From: Sympetrum striolatum
Taxonomy: Eukaryota > Arthropoda > Insecta > Odonata > Libellulidae
Length of the DNA stretch: 64,000 nt
Assembly (NCBI GenBank): GCA_947579665.1
Contig: CANPUZ010000060.1
Location: forward strand, 223,501-287,500
Direction: 5' to 3'
Shown: positions 43,699 to 56,846 of the stretch, piece by piece
Position numbering within the stretch: position 1 is the first letter of the stretch
Layout: every line of letters starts with the position of its first letter
Notes under the pieces: generated by a model
What the model was told of the DNA's origin: nothing
Databases searched by the model: none
What the model saw: only the letters and a program-made list of their open reading frames with translations
Program-made: the position numbers and the translations under genes

Positions 43699-44621
43699 AG
43701 GTTGGATTAGTTTATGTTGTGTCTGGTTGGGTTTGGTTGTTTGGGTTGGGTTGGATTGGGCTGGGTTGTGTTGGGGTAGGTTGGGTTGAGTTGGGTAGGG
43801 TTGGGTTGGGTTGGGTAGGGTTGGGTTGGCTTGGGTTGGGTTTGGTTGGGTTGGTTTGTGTTGGGTTGGGTTGGGTTGGGTTGGGTTAGGTTGGGTTGGG
43901 TTGGGTTGGGTTGGGTTGGGTTGGGTATTTACTTCGCTTAGACTCCATTTATAACGATTTAAGTCCGCTTTATTTGCTGAGAGTCCCTTTAATTAATATA
44001 GAGTCCGATCAATTCACTTAGAGTCCGCTTTATTTGCTCAGAGCCCAATTAGCTCGAGTTGAAACAGCTTCTTTCGCTGAGAGTCCGCTTAATTCGTTTA
44101 GCCTCCGATTATCAGCTTCGTGACGGCTTATATCACATAGAAACCGCTTATTTCGCTAAGAGTCCAATAAGCTCGTTTAGAGTCCGTTTCCTTCGCTTAG
44201 AGTCCACTTCATTCGCTTGATTCAAATTATTATAGTAAGTGAACTCTCATTTCGCTTAAATATCGCATTATTTGCTTAAATTCTTTTCTTTCACTTACAG
44301 TCATTTTCTTTACTAAGAGTCCGCTACATTCGCTTAGACTCTTTTTATTTCGCTTAGTGACCGCTTATTTCCTTTATAGTCCGCTTTATTCGTTTAGACT
44401 CCTGTTATTTCGCTATGTGACAGCTGATTTCGCTTAGACTCTGATATGCCAGCATTGAGTCCGATTACTTCCCATAGAGACGGCTTAGAATGGATAGCCT
44501 TTGCTTAGAGACCACTTAGTTTCTAAGAAACATCTTAACTCGCTTTTAAAACGCTTTAAAACCTCTTTTATTCCTATTAGTTCGGTCACAGAAAGAACTA
44601 ATCGGAATTAACAGTTAGTTT
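43699..44621 (+). repeat. Array (43699-43925) plus short L spacer (43926-44621)
   Basis: Copy of 5168-6090, including the missing 20-mer at the L start. Confidence 0.95.
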
Positions 44622-45194
44622 AGGTTGGGTTAGGTTTGGTTGTGTCTGGTTGGGTTGGGTTGCTTAAAAATCCATTTACTTCGCTTTGACACCGTTAATT
44701 TCGCTCATACTCCACTTATAACGCTTTTAGTCCACTATATTTGCTCAGAGTCCCTTCAATAAATTTTTGAGTCCGCTTAATTCGCTTGGACTCCGATTAT
44801 TTTGCTTAGTGACGGCTTATTTCGCTTAGAATCCGCTTTTTTCGCTAAAGGTCCACTAAGCTCGCTTTGAGTTCGCTTCTTTCGCTAAGAGTCTGCTACA
44901 TTCGCTTATACTCATTTTATTTCGCTTGGTGACCGCTTTTTTCCTTTAGAGACCGCTTTATTCGCTTAGACTCATATTTTTTCGCTATATAACAGCACAT
45001 TTCGGTTAGACTATGATATGCCCACATTGAATCCGATTACCTCCCATAGATACAGCTTGGCATGGATAGGGTTCGCTTAGAGACCGCTTAGTTTTTCTAG
45101 TGACAGCTTAACTCGCTTATAACACGCTTTGAAACCGATATTATTCCATTTAGTTCGGTCACAGAACGAACTAATCGGAATTAAGAGTTTGTTT
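44622..45194 (+). repeat. Mini-array (44622-44662) plus M spacer (44663-45194)
   Basis: Copy of 6091-6663, with the GATAGGGTTCGC change near 45066. Confidence 0.95.
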
Positions 45195-45902
45195 AGGTTG
45201 GGTTGGTTTGGGTTGTGTCTGGTTGGGTTTGGTTGTTTGGGTTGGGGTAGGTTGGGTTGGGTTGGGTTGGGTTAGGTTGGGTTTGGTTGGGTTGGGTAGG
45301 GTTGGGTTGGGTTGGGTTGGGTTGGGTTGGGTTGGGTTGGGTTGGGTTGGGTTGGGTTGGGTTGGGTTGGGGTGGGTTGGGTTGGGTTGGGTTGGGTAGG
45401 GTTGGTTTGGGTTGGGTTGGGATGGGTTTGGTTGGGTTGGGTTTGGTTGGGTAGGGTTGGGTTGGGTTGGGTTGGTTTGGGTTGGGTTGGGTTTGGTTGG
45501 GTTTGGTTGGGTTGGGTTGGGTATTTACTTCGCTAAGACACCGTACATTTCGCTTAGACTCCACTTATTACGCTTTTAGTCCGCTTTATTTGCTGAGAGT
45601 CTGCTTCATTCGCTTGGACTCATTTTATTTCGCTTAGTGACCGCTTTTTCCCTTTAGAGTCCGCTTAATTCGCATAGACTGATATTATTTCGCTATATAA
45701 CAGCACATTTCGCTTAGACTATGATATGCCCACATTGAATCCTATTTCTTCCCATAGATACAGCTTGTCATGGATAGCCTTTGCTTAGAGACCGCTTAGT
45801 TTTTCTAGTGACAGCTTAACTCAATTATAACACGCTTTGAAACCGCTTTTATTCCAATTAGTTTGGTCACAGAACGAACTAATCGGAATTAACAGTTTGT
45901 TT
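45195..45902 (+). repeat. Array (45195-45521) plus S spacer (45522-45902)
   Basis: Copy of 6664-7371, including the run of 14 perfect units. Confidence 0.95.
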
Positions 45903-46943
45903 AGGTTGGGTTGGTTTGGGTTGTGTCTGGTTGGGTTTGGTTGTTTGGGTTGGGTTAGGTTGGGATGTTTGGGTTGGGTTGGGTTGGGTTGGGTTGGGTA
46001 GGGTTGGGTTGGGATGGGTTGGGTTGGGTTGGGTTTGGTTGGGTTGGGTTGGGTTGGGTTGGGGTAGGATGGGTTGGGGTAGGTTGGGATGGGTTGGGTA
46101 GGGTTGGGTTGGGTTGGGTAAGGTTGGGTTGGGTTGGGTTGGGTTGGGTTGGGTTGTGTTGGGTTGGGTTGGGTTGGGTTAGGTTGGGTTGGGTTGGGTT
46201 GGGTTGGGTTGGGTTGGTTTGGGTTGGGTATTTTCTTCGCTTAGACACCGTAAATTTGGCTTAGACTCCACTTATTACGATTTTAGTCCGCTTTATTTGC
46301 TGAGAGTCCCTTCAATTAATATAGAGTCCGATCAATTCGCTTAGAGTCCACTTTATTTGCTCAGAGCCCAATTTGCTCGAGTTGAAACAGCTTCTTTCGC
46401 TGAGAGTCCGCTTAATTCGCTTAGCCTCCGATTATCAGCTTCGTGACGGCTTATATCACATAGAAACCGCTTATTTCGCTAAGAGTCCAATAAGCTCGCT
46501 TAAAGTCCGTTTCCTTTGCTTAGAGTCCACTTCATTCGCTTGATTCAATTATTTAAGTTAGTGAACTCTCATTTCGCTTAGATACCGCTTTATTTGCTTA
46601 AATTCTTTTCTTTCACTTAGAGTCATTTTCTTTGCTAAGAGTCCGCTACATTCGCTAAGACACTTTTTATTTCGCTTAGTGACCGCTTATTTCCTTTATA
46701 GTCCGCTTTATTCGTTTAGACTCCTGTTATTTCGCTATATGACAGCTTATTTCGCTTAGACTCTGATATGCCAGTATTGAGTCCGATTACTTCCCAAAGA
46801 GACGGCTTAGCATGGATAGCCTTTGCTTAGAGACCGCTTAGTTTCTAAGAGACATCTTAACTCGCTTTTAAAACGCTTTAAAACCGCTTTTATTCCTATT
46901 AGTTTGGTCACAGAAAGAACTAATCGGAATTAACAGTTAGTTT
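45903..46943 (+). repeat. Array (45903-46228) plus L spacer (46229-46943)
   Basis: Copy of 7372-8412. It is also the near partner of 55795-56846 in the next 9.9-kb period. Confidence 0.95.
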
Positions 46944-47516
46944 AGGTTGGGTTAGGTTTGGTTGTGTCTGGTTGGGTTGGGTTGCTTAAAAATCCATTTA
47001 CCTCGCTTTGACACCGTTAATTTCGCTCATACTCCACTTATAACGCTTTTAGTCCACTTCATTTGCTCAGAGTCCCTTCAATAAATTTTTGAGTCAGCTT
47101 AATTCGCTTGGACTCCGATTATTTCGCTTAGTGACGGCTTATTTCGCTTAGAATCCGCTTTTTTCGCTAAAGGTCCACTAATCTCGCTTTGAGTCCGCTT
47201 CTTTCGCTAAGAGTCTGCTTCATTCGCTTATCTTCATTTTATTTCGCTTAGTGACCGCTTTTTTCCTTTAGAGTCCGCTTTATTCGCTTAGACTCATATT
47301 ATTTCGCTATATAACAGCACATTTCGGTTAGACTATGATATGCCCACATTGAATCCGATTACTTACCATAGATACAGCGTGGCATGGATAGCCTTCGCTT
47401 AGAGACCGCTTAGTTTTTCTAGTGACAGCTTAACTCGCTTATTACACGCTTTGAAACCGATATTATTCCATTTAGTTCGGTCACAGAACGAACTATTCGG
47501 AATTAACAGTTAGTTC
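46944..47516 (+). repeat. Mini-array (46944-46984) plus M spacer (46985-47516)
   Basis: Copy of 8413-8985, with the private CAGCGTGGC and CGAACTATTCGG. Confidence 0.95.
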
Positions 47517-48324
47517 AGGTTGAGTTAGTTTGGGTTGTGTCTGGTTGGGTTTGGTTGTTTGGGTTGGGTTGGGTTGGGTAGGGTTTGGTTGGGTTGGGTT
47601 GGGTTGGGTTGGGATGGGTTATGTCTGGTTGGGGTGGGTTGGGTTTGGTTGGGTTGGGTTGGGTAGGTTTGGGTTGGGTTGGGTTGGGGTTGGTTGGGTT
47701 GGGTTGGGTTGGGGTGGGTTGGGTTGGGTAGGGTTGGGTTCGGTTGGGTTGGGTTGGGTTGGGTTGGGTTGGGTTGGGTTAGGTTGGGTTGGGTTGGGTT
47801 GGGTAGTGTTGGGTTGGTTTGGGTTGGGTTGGGTTGGGTTGGGTTGGGGTGGGTTGGGTTTGGTTGGGTTGGGTTGGGTAGGGTTGGGTTGGGTTGGGTT
47901 GGGTTGGGTTGTGTTGGGTTGGGTTTGGTTGGGTTGGGTTGAGTATTTACTTCGCTTAAACACCGTAAACTTCGCTTAGACTCCACTTATTACGCTTTTA
48001 GTCCGCTTTATTTGCTGAGAGTCTGCTTCATTCGCTTAGACTCATTTTATTTCGCATAGTGACCGCTTTTTTCCTTTAGAGTCCGCTTTATTCGCTTAGA
48101 CTCATATTATTTCGCTATATAACAGCACATTTCGCTTGGACTATGATATGCCCACATTGAATCCGATTTCTTCCCATAGATACAGCTTGGCATGGATAGC
48201 CTTTGCTTAGAGACCTCTTAGTTTTTCTAGTGACAGCTTAACTCAATTATAACACGCTTTGAAACCACTTTTATTCCAATTAGTTCGGTCACAGAACGAA
48301 CTTATCGGAATTAACAGTTAGTTT
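47517..48324 (+). repeat. Array (47517-47943) plus S spacer (47944-48324)
   Basis: Copy of 8986-9793, same length. Confidence 0.95.
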
Positions 48325-49325
48325 AGGTTGAGTTAGTTTGGGTTGTGTCTGGTTGGGTTTGGTTGTTTTGGTTGTGTTGGGTTAGGTTGGGATGTTTGGG
48401 TTGGGTTGGGTTGGGTTGGGTAGGGTTTGGTTGGGATGGGTTGGGTTGGGTTTGGTTGGGTTGGGTTGGGTTGGGTTGGGGTTGGTTGGGTTGGGTTGGG
48501 TAGGGTTGGGTTGGGTTGGGTAAGGTTGGGTTGGGTTGGGTTGGGTTGGGTTTTGTTGGGTTGGGTTGGGTTAGGTTGGGTTTGTTGGGTTGGGTTGGGT
48601 TGGGTTGGGTATTTACTTCGCTTAGACACCGTAAATTTGGCTTAGACTCCACTTATTACGATTTTAGTCCGCTTTATTTGCTGAGAGTCCCTTCAATTAA
48701 TATAGAGTCCGATCAATTCGCTTAGAGTCCGCTTTATTTGCTCAGAGCCCAATTAGCTCGAGTTGAAACAGCTTCTTTCGCTGAGAGTCCTTTTAATTCG
48801 CTTAGCCTGCGATTATCAGCTTCGTGACGGCTTATATCACATAGAAACCGCTTATTTCGCTAAGAGTCCAATAAGCTCGTTTAGAGTCCGTTTCCTTCGC
48901 TTAGAGTCCACTTCATTCGCTTGATTCAAATTATTTAAGTAAGTGAACTCTCATTTCGCTTAGATACCGCTTTATTTGCTTAAATTCTTTTCTTTCACTT
49001 AGAGTCATTTTCTTTGCTAAGAGTCCGCTACATTCGCTTAGACTCTTTTTATTTCGCTTAGTGACCGCTTATTTCCTTTATATTCCGCTTTATTCGTTTA
49101 GACTCCTATTATTTCGCTATGTGACAGCTTATTTCGCTTAGACTCTGATATGCCAGCATTGAGTCCGATAACTTTCCATAGAGACGGCTTAGCATGGATA
49201 GCCTTTGCTTAGAGACCGCTTAGTTTCTAAGAGACATCTTAACTCGCTTTTAAAACGCTTTAAAACCGCTTTTATTCCTATTAGTTCGGTCACAGAAAGA
49301 ACTTATCGGAATTAACAGTTAGTTT
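48325..49325 (+). repeat. Array (48325-48609) plus L spacer (48610-49325)
   Basis: Copy of 9794-10794, with both phase breaks in the array. Confidence 0.95.
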
Positions 49326-49898
49326 AGGTTGGGTTAGGTTTGGTTGTGTCTGGTTGGGTTGGGTTGCTTAGAAATCCATTTACCTCGCTTTGACACCGTT
49401 AATTTCGCTCATACTCCACTTATAACGCTTTTAGTCCAATTTATTTGCTCAGAGTCCCTTCAATAAATTTTTGAGTCCGTTTAATTCGCTTGGACTCCGA
49501 TTATTTCGCTTAGTGACGGCTTATTTCGCTTAGAATCCGCTTTTTTCGCTAAAGGTCCACTAAGCTCGCTTTGAGTCCGCTTCTTTCAATAAGAGTCTGC
49601 TTCATTCGCTTATACTCATTTTATTTCGCTTAGTGACCGCTTTTTTCCTTTAGAGTCCGCTTTATTCGCTTAGACTCATATTATTTCGCTATATAACAGC
49701 ACATTTCGGTTAGACTATGATATGCCCACATTGAATCCGATTACTTCCCATAGATACAGCTTAGCATGGATAGCCTTCGCTTAGAGACCGCTTAGTTTTT
49801 CTAGTGACAGCTTAACTCGCTTATAACACGCTTTGAAACCGATATTATTCCATTTAGTTCGGTCACAGAACGAACCTATCGGAATTAACAGTTAGTTT
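49326..49898 (+). repeat. Mini-array (49326-49366) plus M spacer (49367-49898)
   Basis: Copy of 10795-11367, with TTTCAATAAGAG near 49585. Confidence 0.95.
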
Positions 49899-50889
49899 AG
49901 GTTGGGTTAGTTTGGGTTGTGTCTGGTTGGGTTTGGTTGTTTGGGTTGGGTTGGGTTGAGATGTTTGGGTTGGGTTGGGTTGGGTTGGGATGGGTAGTGT
50001 TGGGTTGGGTTGGGTTGGGTTGGGGTAGGTTGGGTTGGGATGGGTTGGGGTAGGTTGGGTTGGGTTGGGTTGGGTTGGGTTGGGTTGGGTAGGGTTGGGT
50101 TGGGAAGGGTTGGGTTGGGTTGGGTTGGGGTGGGTTGGGTTGGGTTGGGTTGGGTAGGTTTGGGTTGGGTTGGGTTGGGTTGGGTTGGGGTGGGTTGGGT
50201 TGGGTTGGGGTGGGTTGGGTTGGGTTGGGTTGGGGTGGGTTGGGTTGGGTTGGGTAGGGTTGGGTTGGGTTGGGTTGGGTTTGGTTGGTTGGGGTAGGTT
50301 GGGTTGGGTTGGGTTGGGTTAGGTTGGGTTGGGTTTGGTTAGGTTGGGTTGGGTTCGGTTGGGTAGGGTTGGGTTGGGTTGGTTTGGGTTGGGTTGGGTT
50401 GGGTTGGGGTGGGTTGGGTTGGGTTGGGTTGGATTGGGTAGGGTTGGGTTTGGTTGGGTTGCGTTGGGTTTGGATGGGTTTGGTTGGGTTTGGTTGGGTT
50501 TGGTTGGGTAATTACTTCGCTTAGACACCGTAAATTTCGCTTAGACTCCACTTATTACGCTTTTAGTCCGCTGTATTTGCTGAGAGTCTGCTTCTTTCGC
50601 TTAGACTCATTTTATTTCGCTTAGTGACCGCTTTTTTCCTTTAGAGTCCGCTTTATTCGCTTAGACTCATATTATTTCGCTATATAACAGCACATTTCGC
50701 TTAGACTATGATATGCCCACATTGAATCCGATTTCTTCCCATCGATACAGCTTGGCATGGATAGCCTTCGCTTAGAGACCGCTTAGTTTTTCTAGTGACA
50801 GCTTTACTCAATTATAACACGCTTTGAAACCGCTTTTATTCCAATTAGTTCGGTCACAGAACGAACTAATCGGAATTAACAATTATTTT
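49899..50889 (+). repeat. Array (49899-50508) plus S spacer (50509-50889)
   Basis: Copy of 11368-12358, full 381-bp spacer. Confidence 0.95.
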
Positions 50890-52131
50890 AGGTTGGGTTA
50901 GTTTGGGTTGTGTCTGGTTGGGTTTTGTTGTTTGGGTTGGGTTGGGTTGGGTTGGGTTGGGTAGGGTTGGGTTGGGATGGGTTGGGTTTGGTTGGGTTTG
51001 GTTGGGTTGGGTTGGGTTGGGTTGGGTTGGGTTGGTTTGTGTTGTGTTGGGTTAGGTTAGGTTGGGTTGGGTTGGGTTGGGTAGGGTTGGGTTGGGATGG
51101 GTTGGGTAGGGTTGGGTTGGGATGGGTTGGGTTTGGTTGGGTTTGGTTGGGTTGGGTAGGGGTGGGTTGGGTTGGGTTGGGTTGGGTTGGGTTGGTTTGT
51201 GTTGTGTTGGGTTGGGTTAGGTTTGGTTGGGTTTGGTTGTTTGGGTTGGGTTGGGTTGGGTTGGGTTGGGTAGGGTTGGGTTGGGATGGGTTGGGTTTGG
51301 TTGGGTTTGGTTGGGTTGGGTAGGGTTGGGTTGGGTTGGGTTGGGTTGGGTTGGGTTGGGTTGGTTTGTGTTGTGTTGGGTTGGGTTAGGTTGGGTTGGG
51401 TTGGGTTGGGTTGGGTATTTACTTCGCTTAGACACCGTTAATTTGGCTTAGACTCCACTTATTACGATTTTAGTCCGCTTTATTTGCTGAGAGTCCCTTC
51501 AATTAATATAGAGTCCGATCAATTCGCTTAGAGTCCGCTTTATTTGCACAGAGCCCAATTAGCTCGAGTTGAAACAGCTTCTTTCGCTGAGAGACCGCTT
51601 AATTCGCTTAGCCTCCGATTATCAGCTTCGTGACGGCTTATATCACATAGAAACCGCTTATTTCGCTAAGAGTGAAATAAGCTCGCTTAAAGTCCGTTTC
51701 CTTCGCTTAGAGTCCACTTCATTCGCATGATTCAAATTATTTAAGTAAGTGAACTCTAATTTCGCTTAGATACCGCGTTATATGCTTAAATTCTTTTCTT
51801 TCACTTAGAGTCATTTTCTTTGCTAAGAGTCCGCTACATTCGCTTAGACTCTTTTTATTTCGCTTAGTGACCGCTTATTTCCTTTATAGTCCGCTTTATT
51901 CGTTAAGACTCCTATTATTTCGCTATGTGACAGCTTATTTCGCTTAGACTCTGATATGCCAGCATTGAGTCCGATTACTTTCCATAGAGACGGCTTAGCA
52001 TGGATAGCCTTTGCTTAGAGACCGCTTAGTTTCTAAGAGACATCTTAACTCGCTTTTAAAACGCTTTAAAACCGCTTTTATTCCTATTAGTTCGGTCACA
52101 GAAAGAACTAATCGGAATTAACAGTTAGTTT
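50890..52131 (+). repeat. Array with internal super-repeat (50890-51415) plus L spacer (51416-52131)
   Basis: Copy of 12359-13600, with the three GGTTTGTGTTGTGTTGGG blocks. Confidence 0.95.
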
Positions 52132-52704
52132 AGGTTGGGTTGCGTTTGGTTGTGTCTGGTTGGGTTGGGTTGCTTAAAAATCCATTTACCTCGCTTTGAC
52201 ACCGTTAATTTCGCTCATACTCCACTTATAACGCTTTTAGTCCACTTTATTTGCTCAGAGTCCCTTCAATAAATTTTTGAGACCGCTTAATTCGCTTGGA
52301 CTCCGATTATTTCGCTTAGTGACGGTTTATTTCGCTTAGAATCCGCTTTTTTCGCTAAAGGTCCACTAAGCTCGCTTTGAGTCCGCTTCTTTCGCTAAGA
52401 GTCTGCTTCATTCGCTAATTCTCATTTTATTTCGCTTAGTGACCGCTTTTTTCCTTTAGAGTCCGCTTTATTCGCTTAGACACATATTATTTCGCTATAT
52501 AACAGCACATTTCGGTTAGACTATGATATGCCCACATTGAATCCGATTACTTACCATAGATACAGCTTGGCATGGATAGCCTTCGCTTAGAGACCGCTTA
52601 CTTTTTCCAGTGACAGCTCAACTCGCTTATAACACGCTTTGAAACCGATATTAATCCATTTAGTTCGGTCACAGAACGAACTAATTGGAATTAACAGTTA
52701 GTTT
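52132..52704 (+). repeat. Mini-array (52132-52172) plus M spacer (52173-52704)
   Basis: Copy of 13601-14173, with the GCGTTTGG mini-array. Confidence 0.95.
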
Positions 52705-53566
52705 AGGTTGGGTTAGTTTGGGTTGTGTCTGGTTGGGTTTGGTTGTTTGGGTTGGGTTGGGTTGGGATGTTTGGGTTGGGTTGGGTTGGGTTGGGTTGGG
52801 TAGGGTTGGGTTGGGTTGGGTTGGGTTTGGTAGGGTTGGGTTGGGTCGGGTTGGGTTGGGTTGGGTTGGGTTGGGTTGGGTAGGTTTGGGTTGGGTTGGG
52901 TTGGGTTGGGGTGGGTTGGGTTGGGTTGGGTTGGGTTGGGTAGGGTTGTGTTGGGTTGGGTTGGGTTGGTTTGGGTTGGGGTAGGTTGGGTTGGGTTGGG
53001 TTGGGTTAGGTTGGGTTGGGTTGGGTTGGGTAGGGTTGGGTTGGGTTGGGTTGGGTTAGGTTGGGTTGGGTTGGGTTGGGTTGGGTTGGGTTGGGGTGGG
53101 TTGTGTTGGGTTGGGTTGGGTTGGGTAGGATTGGGTTGGGTTGGGTTGTGTTGGGTTTGGTTGGGTTGGGTTAAGATGGGTTGGGTATTTACTTCGCTTA
53201 GACACCGTAAATTTCGCTTAGACTCCACTTATTACGCTTTTAGTCCGCTTTATTTGCTGAGAGTCTGCTTCATTCGCTTAGACTCATTTTATTTCGCATA
53301 GTGACCGCTTTTTTCCTTTAGAGTCCGCTTTATTCGCTTAGACTCATATTTTTTCGCTATATAACAGCACATTTCGGTTAGACTATGATATACCCACATT
53401 GAATCCGATTACCTCCCATAGATACAGCTTGGCATGGATAGCCTTCGCTTAGAGACCGCTTAGTTTTTCTAGTGACAGCTTAACTCGCTTATAACACGCT
53501 TTGAAACCGATATTATTCCATTTAGTTCGGTCACAGAACGAACTTATCGGAATTAACAGTTAGTTT
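52705..53566 (+). repeat. Array (52705-53185) plus S spacer (53186-53566)
   Basis: Copy of 14174-15035. It has C at 53370 where copy 1 has A at 14839. Confidence 0.95.
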
Positions 53567-54489
53567 AGGTTGGATTAGTTTATGTTGTGTCTGGTTGGGT
53601 TTGGTTGTTTGGGTTGGGTTGGGTTGGGCTGGGTTGTGTTGGGGTAGGTTGGGTTGGGTTGGGTAGGGTTGGGTAGGGTTGGGTAGGGTTGGGTTGGCTT
53701 GGGTTGGGTTTGGTTGGGTTGGTTTGTGTTGGGTTGGGTTGGGTTGGGTTGGGTAAGGTTGGGTTGGGTTGGGTTGGGTTGGGTTGGGTTGGGTATTTAC
53801 TTCGCTTAGACTCCATTTATAACGATTTAAGTCCGCTTTATTTGCTGAGAGTCCCTTTAATTAATATAGAGTCCGATCAATTCACTTAGAGTCCGCTTTA
53901 TTTGCTCAGAGCCCAATTAGCTCGAGTTGAAACAGCTTCTTTCGCTGAGAGTCCGCTTAATTCGTTTAGCCTCCGATTATCAGCTTCGTGACGGCTTATA
54001 TCACATAGAAACCGCTTATTTCGCTAAGAGTCCAATAAGCTCGTTTAGAGTCCGTTTCCTTCGCTTAGAGTCCACTTCATTCGCTTGATTCAAATTATTT
54101 AAGTAAGTGAACTCTCATTTCGCTTAAATACCGCATTATTTGCTTAAATTCTTTTCTTTCACTTACAGTCATTTTCTTTGCTAAGAGTCCGCTACATTCG
54201 CTTAGACTCTTTTTATTTCGCTTAGTGACCGCTTATTTCCTTTATAGTCCGCTTTATTCGTTTAGACTCCTGTTATTTCGCTATGTGACAGCTGATTTCG
54301 CTTAGACTCTGATATGCCAGCATTGAGTCCGATTACTTCCCATAGAGACGGCTTAGAATGGATAGCCTTTGCTTAGAGACCGCTTAGTTTCTAAGAAACA
54401 TCTTAACTCGCTTTTAAAACGCTTTAAAACCTCTTTTATTCCTATTAGTTCGGTCACAGAAAGAACTAATCGGAATTAACAGTTAGTTT
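53567..54489 (+). repeat. Array (53567-53793) plus short L spacer (53794-54489)
   Basis: Copy of 15036-15958. Confidence 0.95.
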
Positions 54490-54882
54490 AGGTTGGGTTA
54501 GGTTTGGTTGTGTCTGGTTGGGTTGGGTTGCTTAAAAATCCATTTACTTCGCTTTGACACCGTTAATTTCGCTCATACTCCACTTATAACGCTTTTACTC
54601 CACTTTATTTGCTCAGAGTCCCTTCAATAAATTTTTGAGTCCGCTTAATTCGCTTGGACTCTTATTTTTTCGCTATATAACAGCACATTTCGGTTAGACT
54701 ATGATATGCCCACATTGAATCCGATTACCTCCCATAGATACAGCTTGGCATGGATAGCCTTCGCTTAGAGACCGCTTAGTTTTTCTAGTGACAGCTTAAC
54801 TCGCTTATAACACGCTTTGAAACCGATATTATTCCATTTAGTTCGGTCACAGAACGAACTAATCGGAATTAACAGTTAGTTT
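54490..54882 (+). repeat. Mini-array (54490-54530) plus truncated M spacer (54531-54882)
   Basis: Copy of 15959-16351, with the same junction near 54661. Confidence 0.95.
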
Positions 54883-55794
54883 AGGTTTGGTTAGTTTGGG
54901 TTTGGTTGTTTGGGTTGGGTTGGGTTGGGATGTTTGGGTTGGGTTGGGTTGGGTTGGGTTGGGGTGGGTTGGGTTGGGTTGGGTTGGGTTGGGGTGGGTT
55001 GGGTTGGGTTGGGTTGGGGTAGGTTGGGTTGGGTTGGGTAGGGTTGGGTTGGGAAGGGTTGGGTTGGGTTGGGTTGGGTTGGGTTGGGTTGAGTTGGGTT
55101 GGGTTGGGGTGGGTTGGGTTGGGTTGGGTTGGGTTGGGGTGGGATGGGTTGGGTTGGGTTGGGTTGGGGTAGGTTGGGTTGGGTTGGGTTAGGTTGGGTT
55201 TGGTTGGGTTGGGTAGGGTTGGGTTGGGTTGGGTTGGGTTGGGTTGGGTTGGGTTGGGTTGGGGTGGGTTGGGTTGGGTTGGGTTGGGTAGGGTTGGTTT
55301 GGGTTGGGTTGGGATGGGTTTGGTTGGGTTGGGTTTGGTTGGGTAGGGTTGGGTTGGGTTGGGTTGGTTTGGGTTGGGTTGGGTTTGGTTGGGTTTGGTT
55401 GGGTTGGGTTGGGTATTTACTTCGCTAAGACACCGTACATTTCGCTTAGACTCCACTTATTACGCTTTTAGTCCGCTTTATTTGCTGAGAGTCTGCTTCA
55501 TTCGCTTGGACTCATTTTATTTCGCTTAGTGACCGCTTTTTCCCTTTAGAGTCCGCTTAATTCGCATAGACTCATATTATTTCGCTATATAACAGCACAT
55601 TTCGCTTAGACTATGATATGCCCACATTGAATCCTATTTCTTCCCATAGATACAGCTTGTCATGGATAGCCTTTGCTTAGAGACCGCTTAGTTTTTCTAG
55701 TGACAGCTTAACTCAATTATAACACGCTTTGAAACCGCTTTTATTCCAATTAGTTTGGTCACAGAACGAACTAATCGGAATTAACAGTTTGTTT
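54883..55794 (+). repeat. Array (54883-55413) plus S spacer (55414-55794)
   Basis: The array matches 16352-16833 at first, then follows the end of the array at 6664-6990. Its spacer carries the same variants as 6991-7371 (GCTAAGACACCGTACATTT, CTTGTCATGG). It thus shows the sequence that copy 1 lacks after its junction. Confidence 0.93.
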
Positions 55795-56846
55795 AGGTTG
55801 GGTTGGTTTGGGTTGTGTCTGGTTGGGTTTGGTTGTTTGGGTTGGGTTGGGTTAGGTTGGGATGTTTGGGTTGGGTTGGGTTGGGTTGGGTTGGGTAGGG
55901 TTGGGTTGGGATGGGTTGGGTTGGGTTGGGTTGGGTTTGGTTGGGTTGGGTTGGGTTGGGTTGGGGTAGGATGGGTTGGGGTAGGTTGGGATGGGTTGGG
56001 TAGGGTTGGGTTGGGTTGGGTAAGGTTGGGTTGGGTTGGGTTGGGTTGGGTTGGGTTGTGTTGGGTTGGGTTGGGTTGGGTTAGGTTGGGTTGGGTTGGG
56101 TTGGGTTGGGTTGGGTTGGTTTGGGTTGGGTATTTTCTTCGCTTAGACACCGTAAATTTGGCTTAGACTCCACTTATTACGATTTTAGTCCGCTTTATTT
56201 GCTGAGAGTCCCTTCAATTAATATAGAGTCCGATCAATTCGCTTAGAGTCCGCTTTATTTGCTCAGAGCCCAATTTGCTCGAGTTGAAACAGCTTCTTTC
56301 GCTGAGAGTCCGCTTAATTCGCTTAGCCTCCGATTATCAGCTTCGTGACGGCTTATATCACATAGAAACCGCTTATTTCGCTAAGAGTCCAATAAGCTCG
56401 CTTAAAGTCCATTTCCTTTGCTTAGAGTCCACTTCATTCGCTTGATTCAAATTATTTAAGTTAGTGAACTCTCATTTCGCTTAGATACCGCTTTATTTGC
56501 TTAAATTCTTTTCTTTCACTTAGAGTCATTTTCTTTGCTAAGAGTTCGCTACATTCGATAAGACACTTTTTATTTCGCTTAGTGACCGCTTATTTCCTTT
56601 ATAGTCCGCTTTATTCGTTTAGACTCCTGTTATTTCGCTATGTGACAGCTTATTTCGCTTAGACTCTGATATGCCAGTATTGAGTCTGATTACTTCCCAA
56701 AGAGACGGCTTAGCATGGATAGCCTTTGCTTAGAGACCGCTTAGTTTCTAAGAGACATCTTAACTCGCTTTTAAAACGCTTTAAAACCGCTTTTATTCCT
56801 ATTAGTTTGGTCACAGAAAGAACTAATCGGAATTAACAGTTAGTTT
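55795..56846 (+). repeat. Array (55795-56130) plus L spacer (56131-56846)
   Basis: Third version of 7372-8412. The array is 10 bp (two units) longer, with one extra TTGGG in the head region. The L spacer has private changes (GAGTTCGCTACATTCGATAAG near 56543; GAGTCTGATTAC near 56683). Confidence 0.93.

Larger units (their letters stand above)
42757..52704 (+). repeat. 9.9-kb super-repeat, second copy
   Basis: This is the counterpart of 4226-14173 inside the large duplication. It is followed directly by another period (52705-62541), so here two super-repeats stand in tandem. Unit starts are 42757, 45195, 47517 and 49899. Confidence 0.85.
38532..55364 (+). repeat. Segmental duplication, copy 2
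   Basis: This is the second copy of 1-16833. It carries the same order of 15 full arrays and six mini-arrays plus the head of a sixteenth. Beyond 55364 it continues smoothly into sequence like 6930 onward, whereas copy 1 changes abruptly into a different, more degenerate array. Copy 2 therefore looks like the intact arrangement and copy 1 like the one carrying a junction; that direction is inference. Confidence 0.95.
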
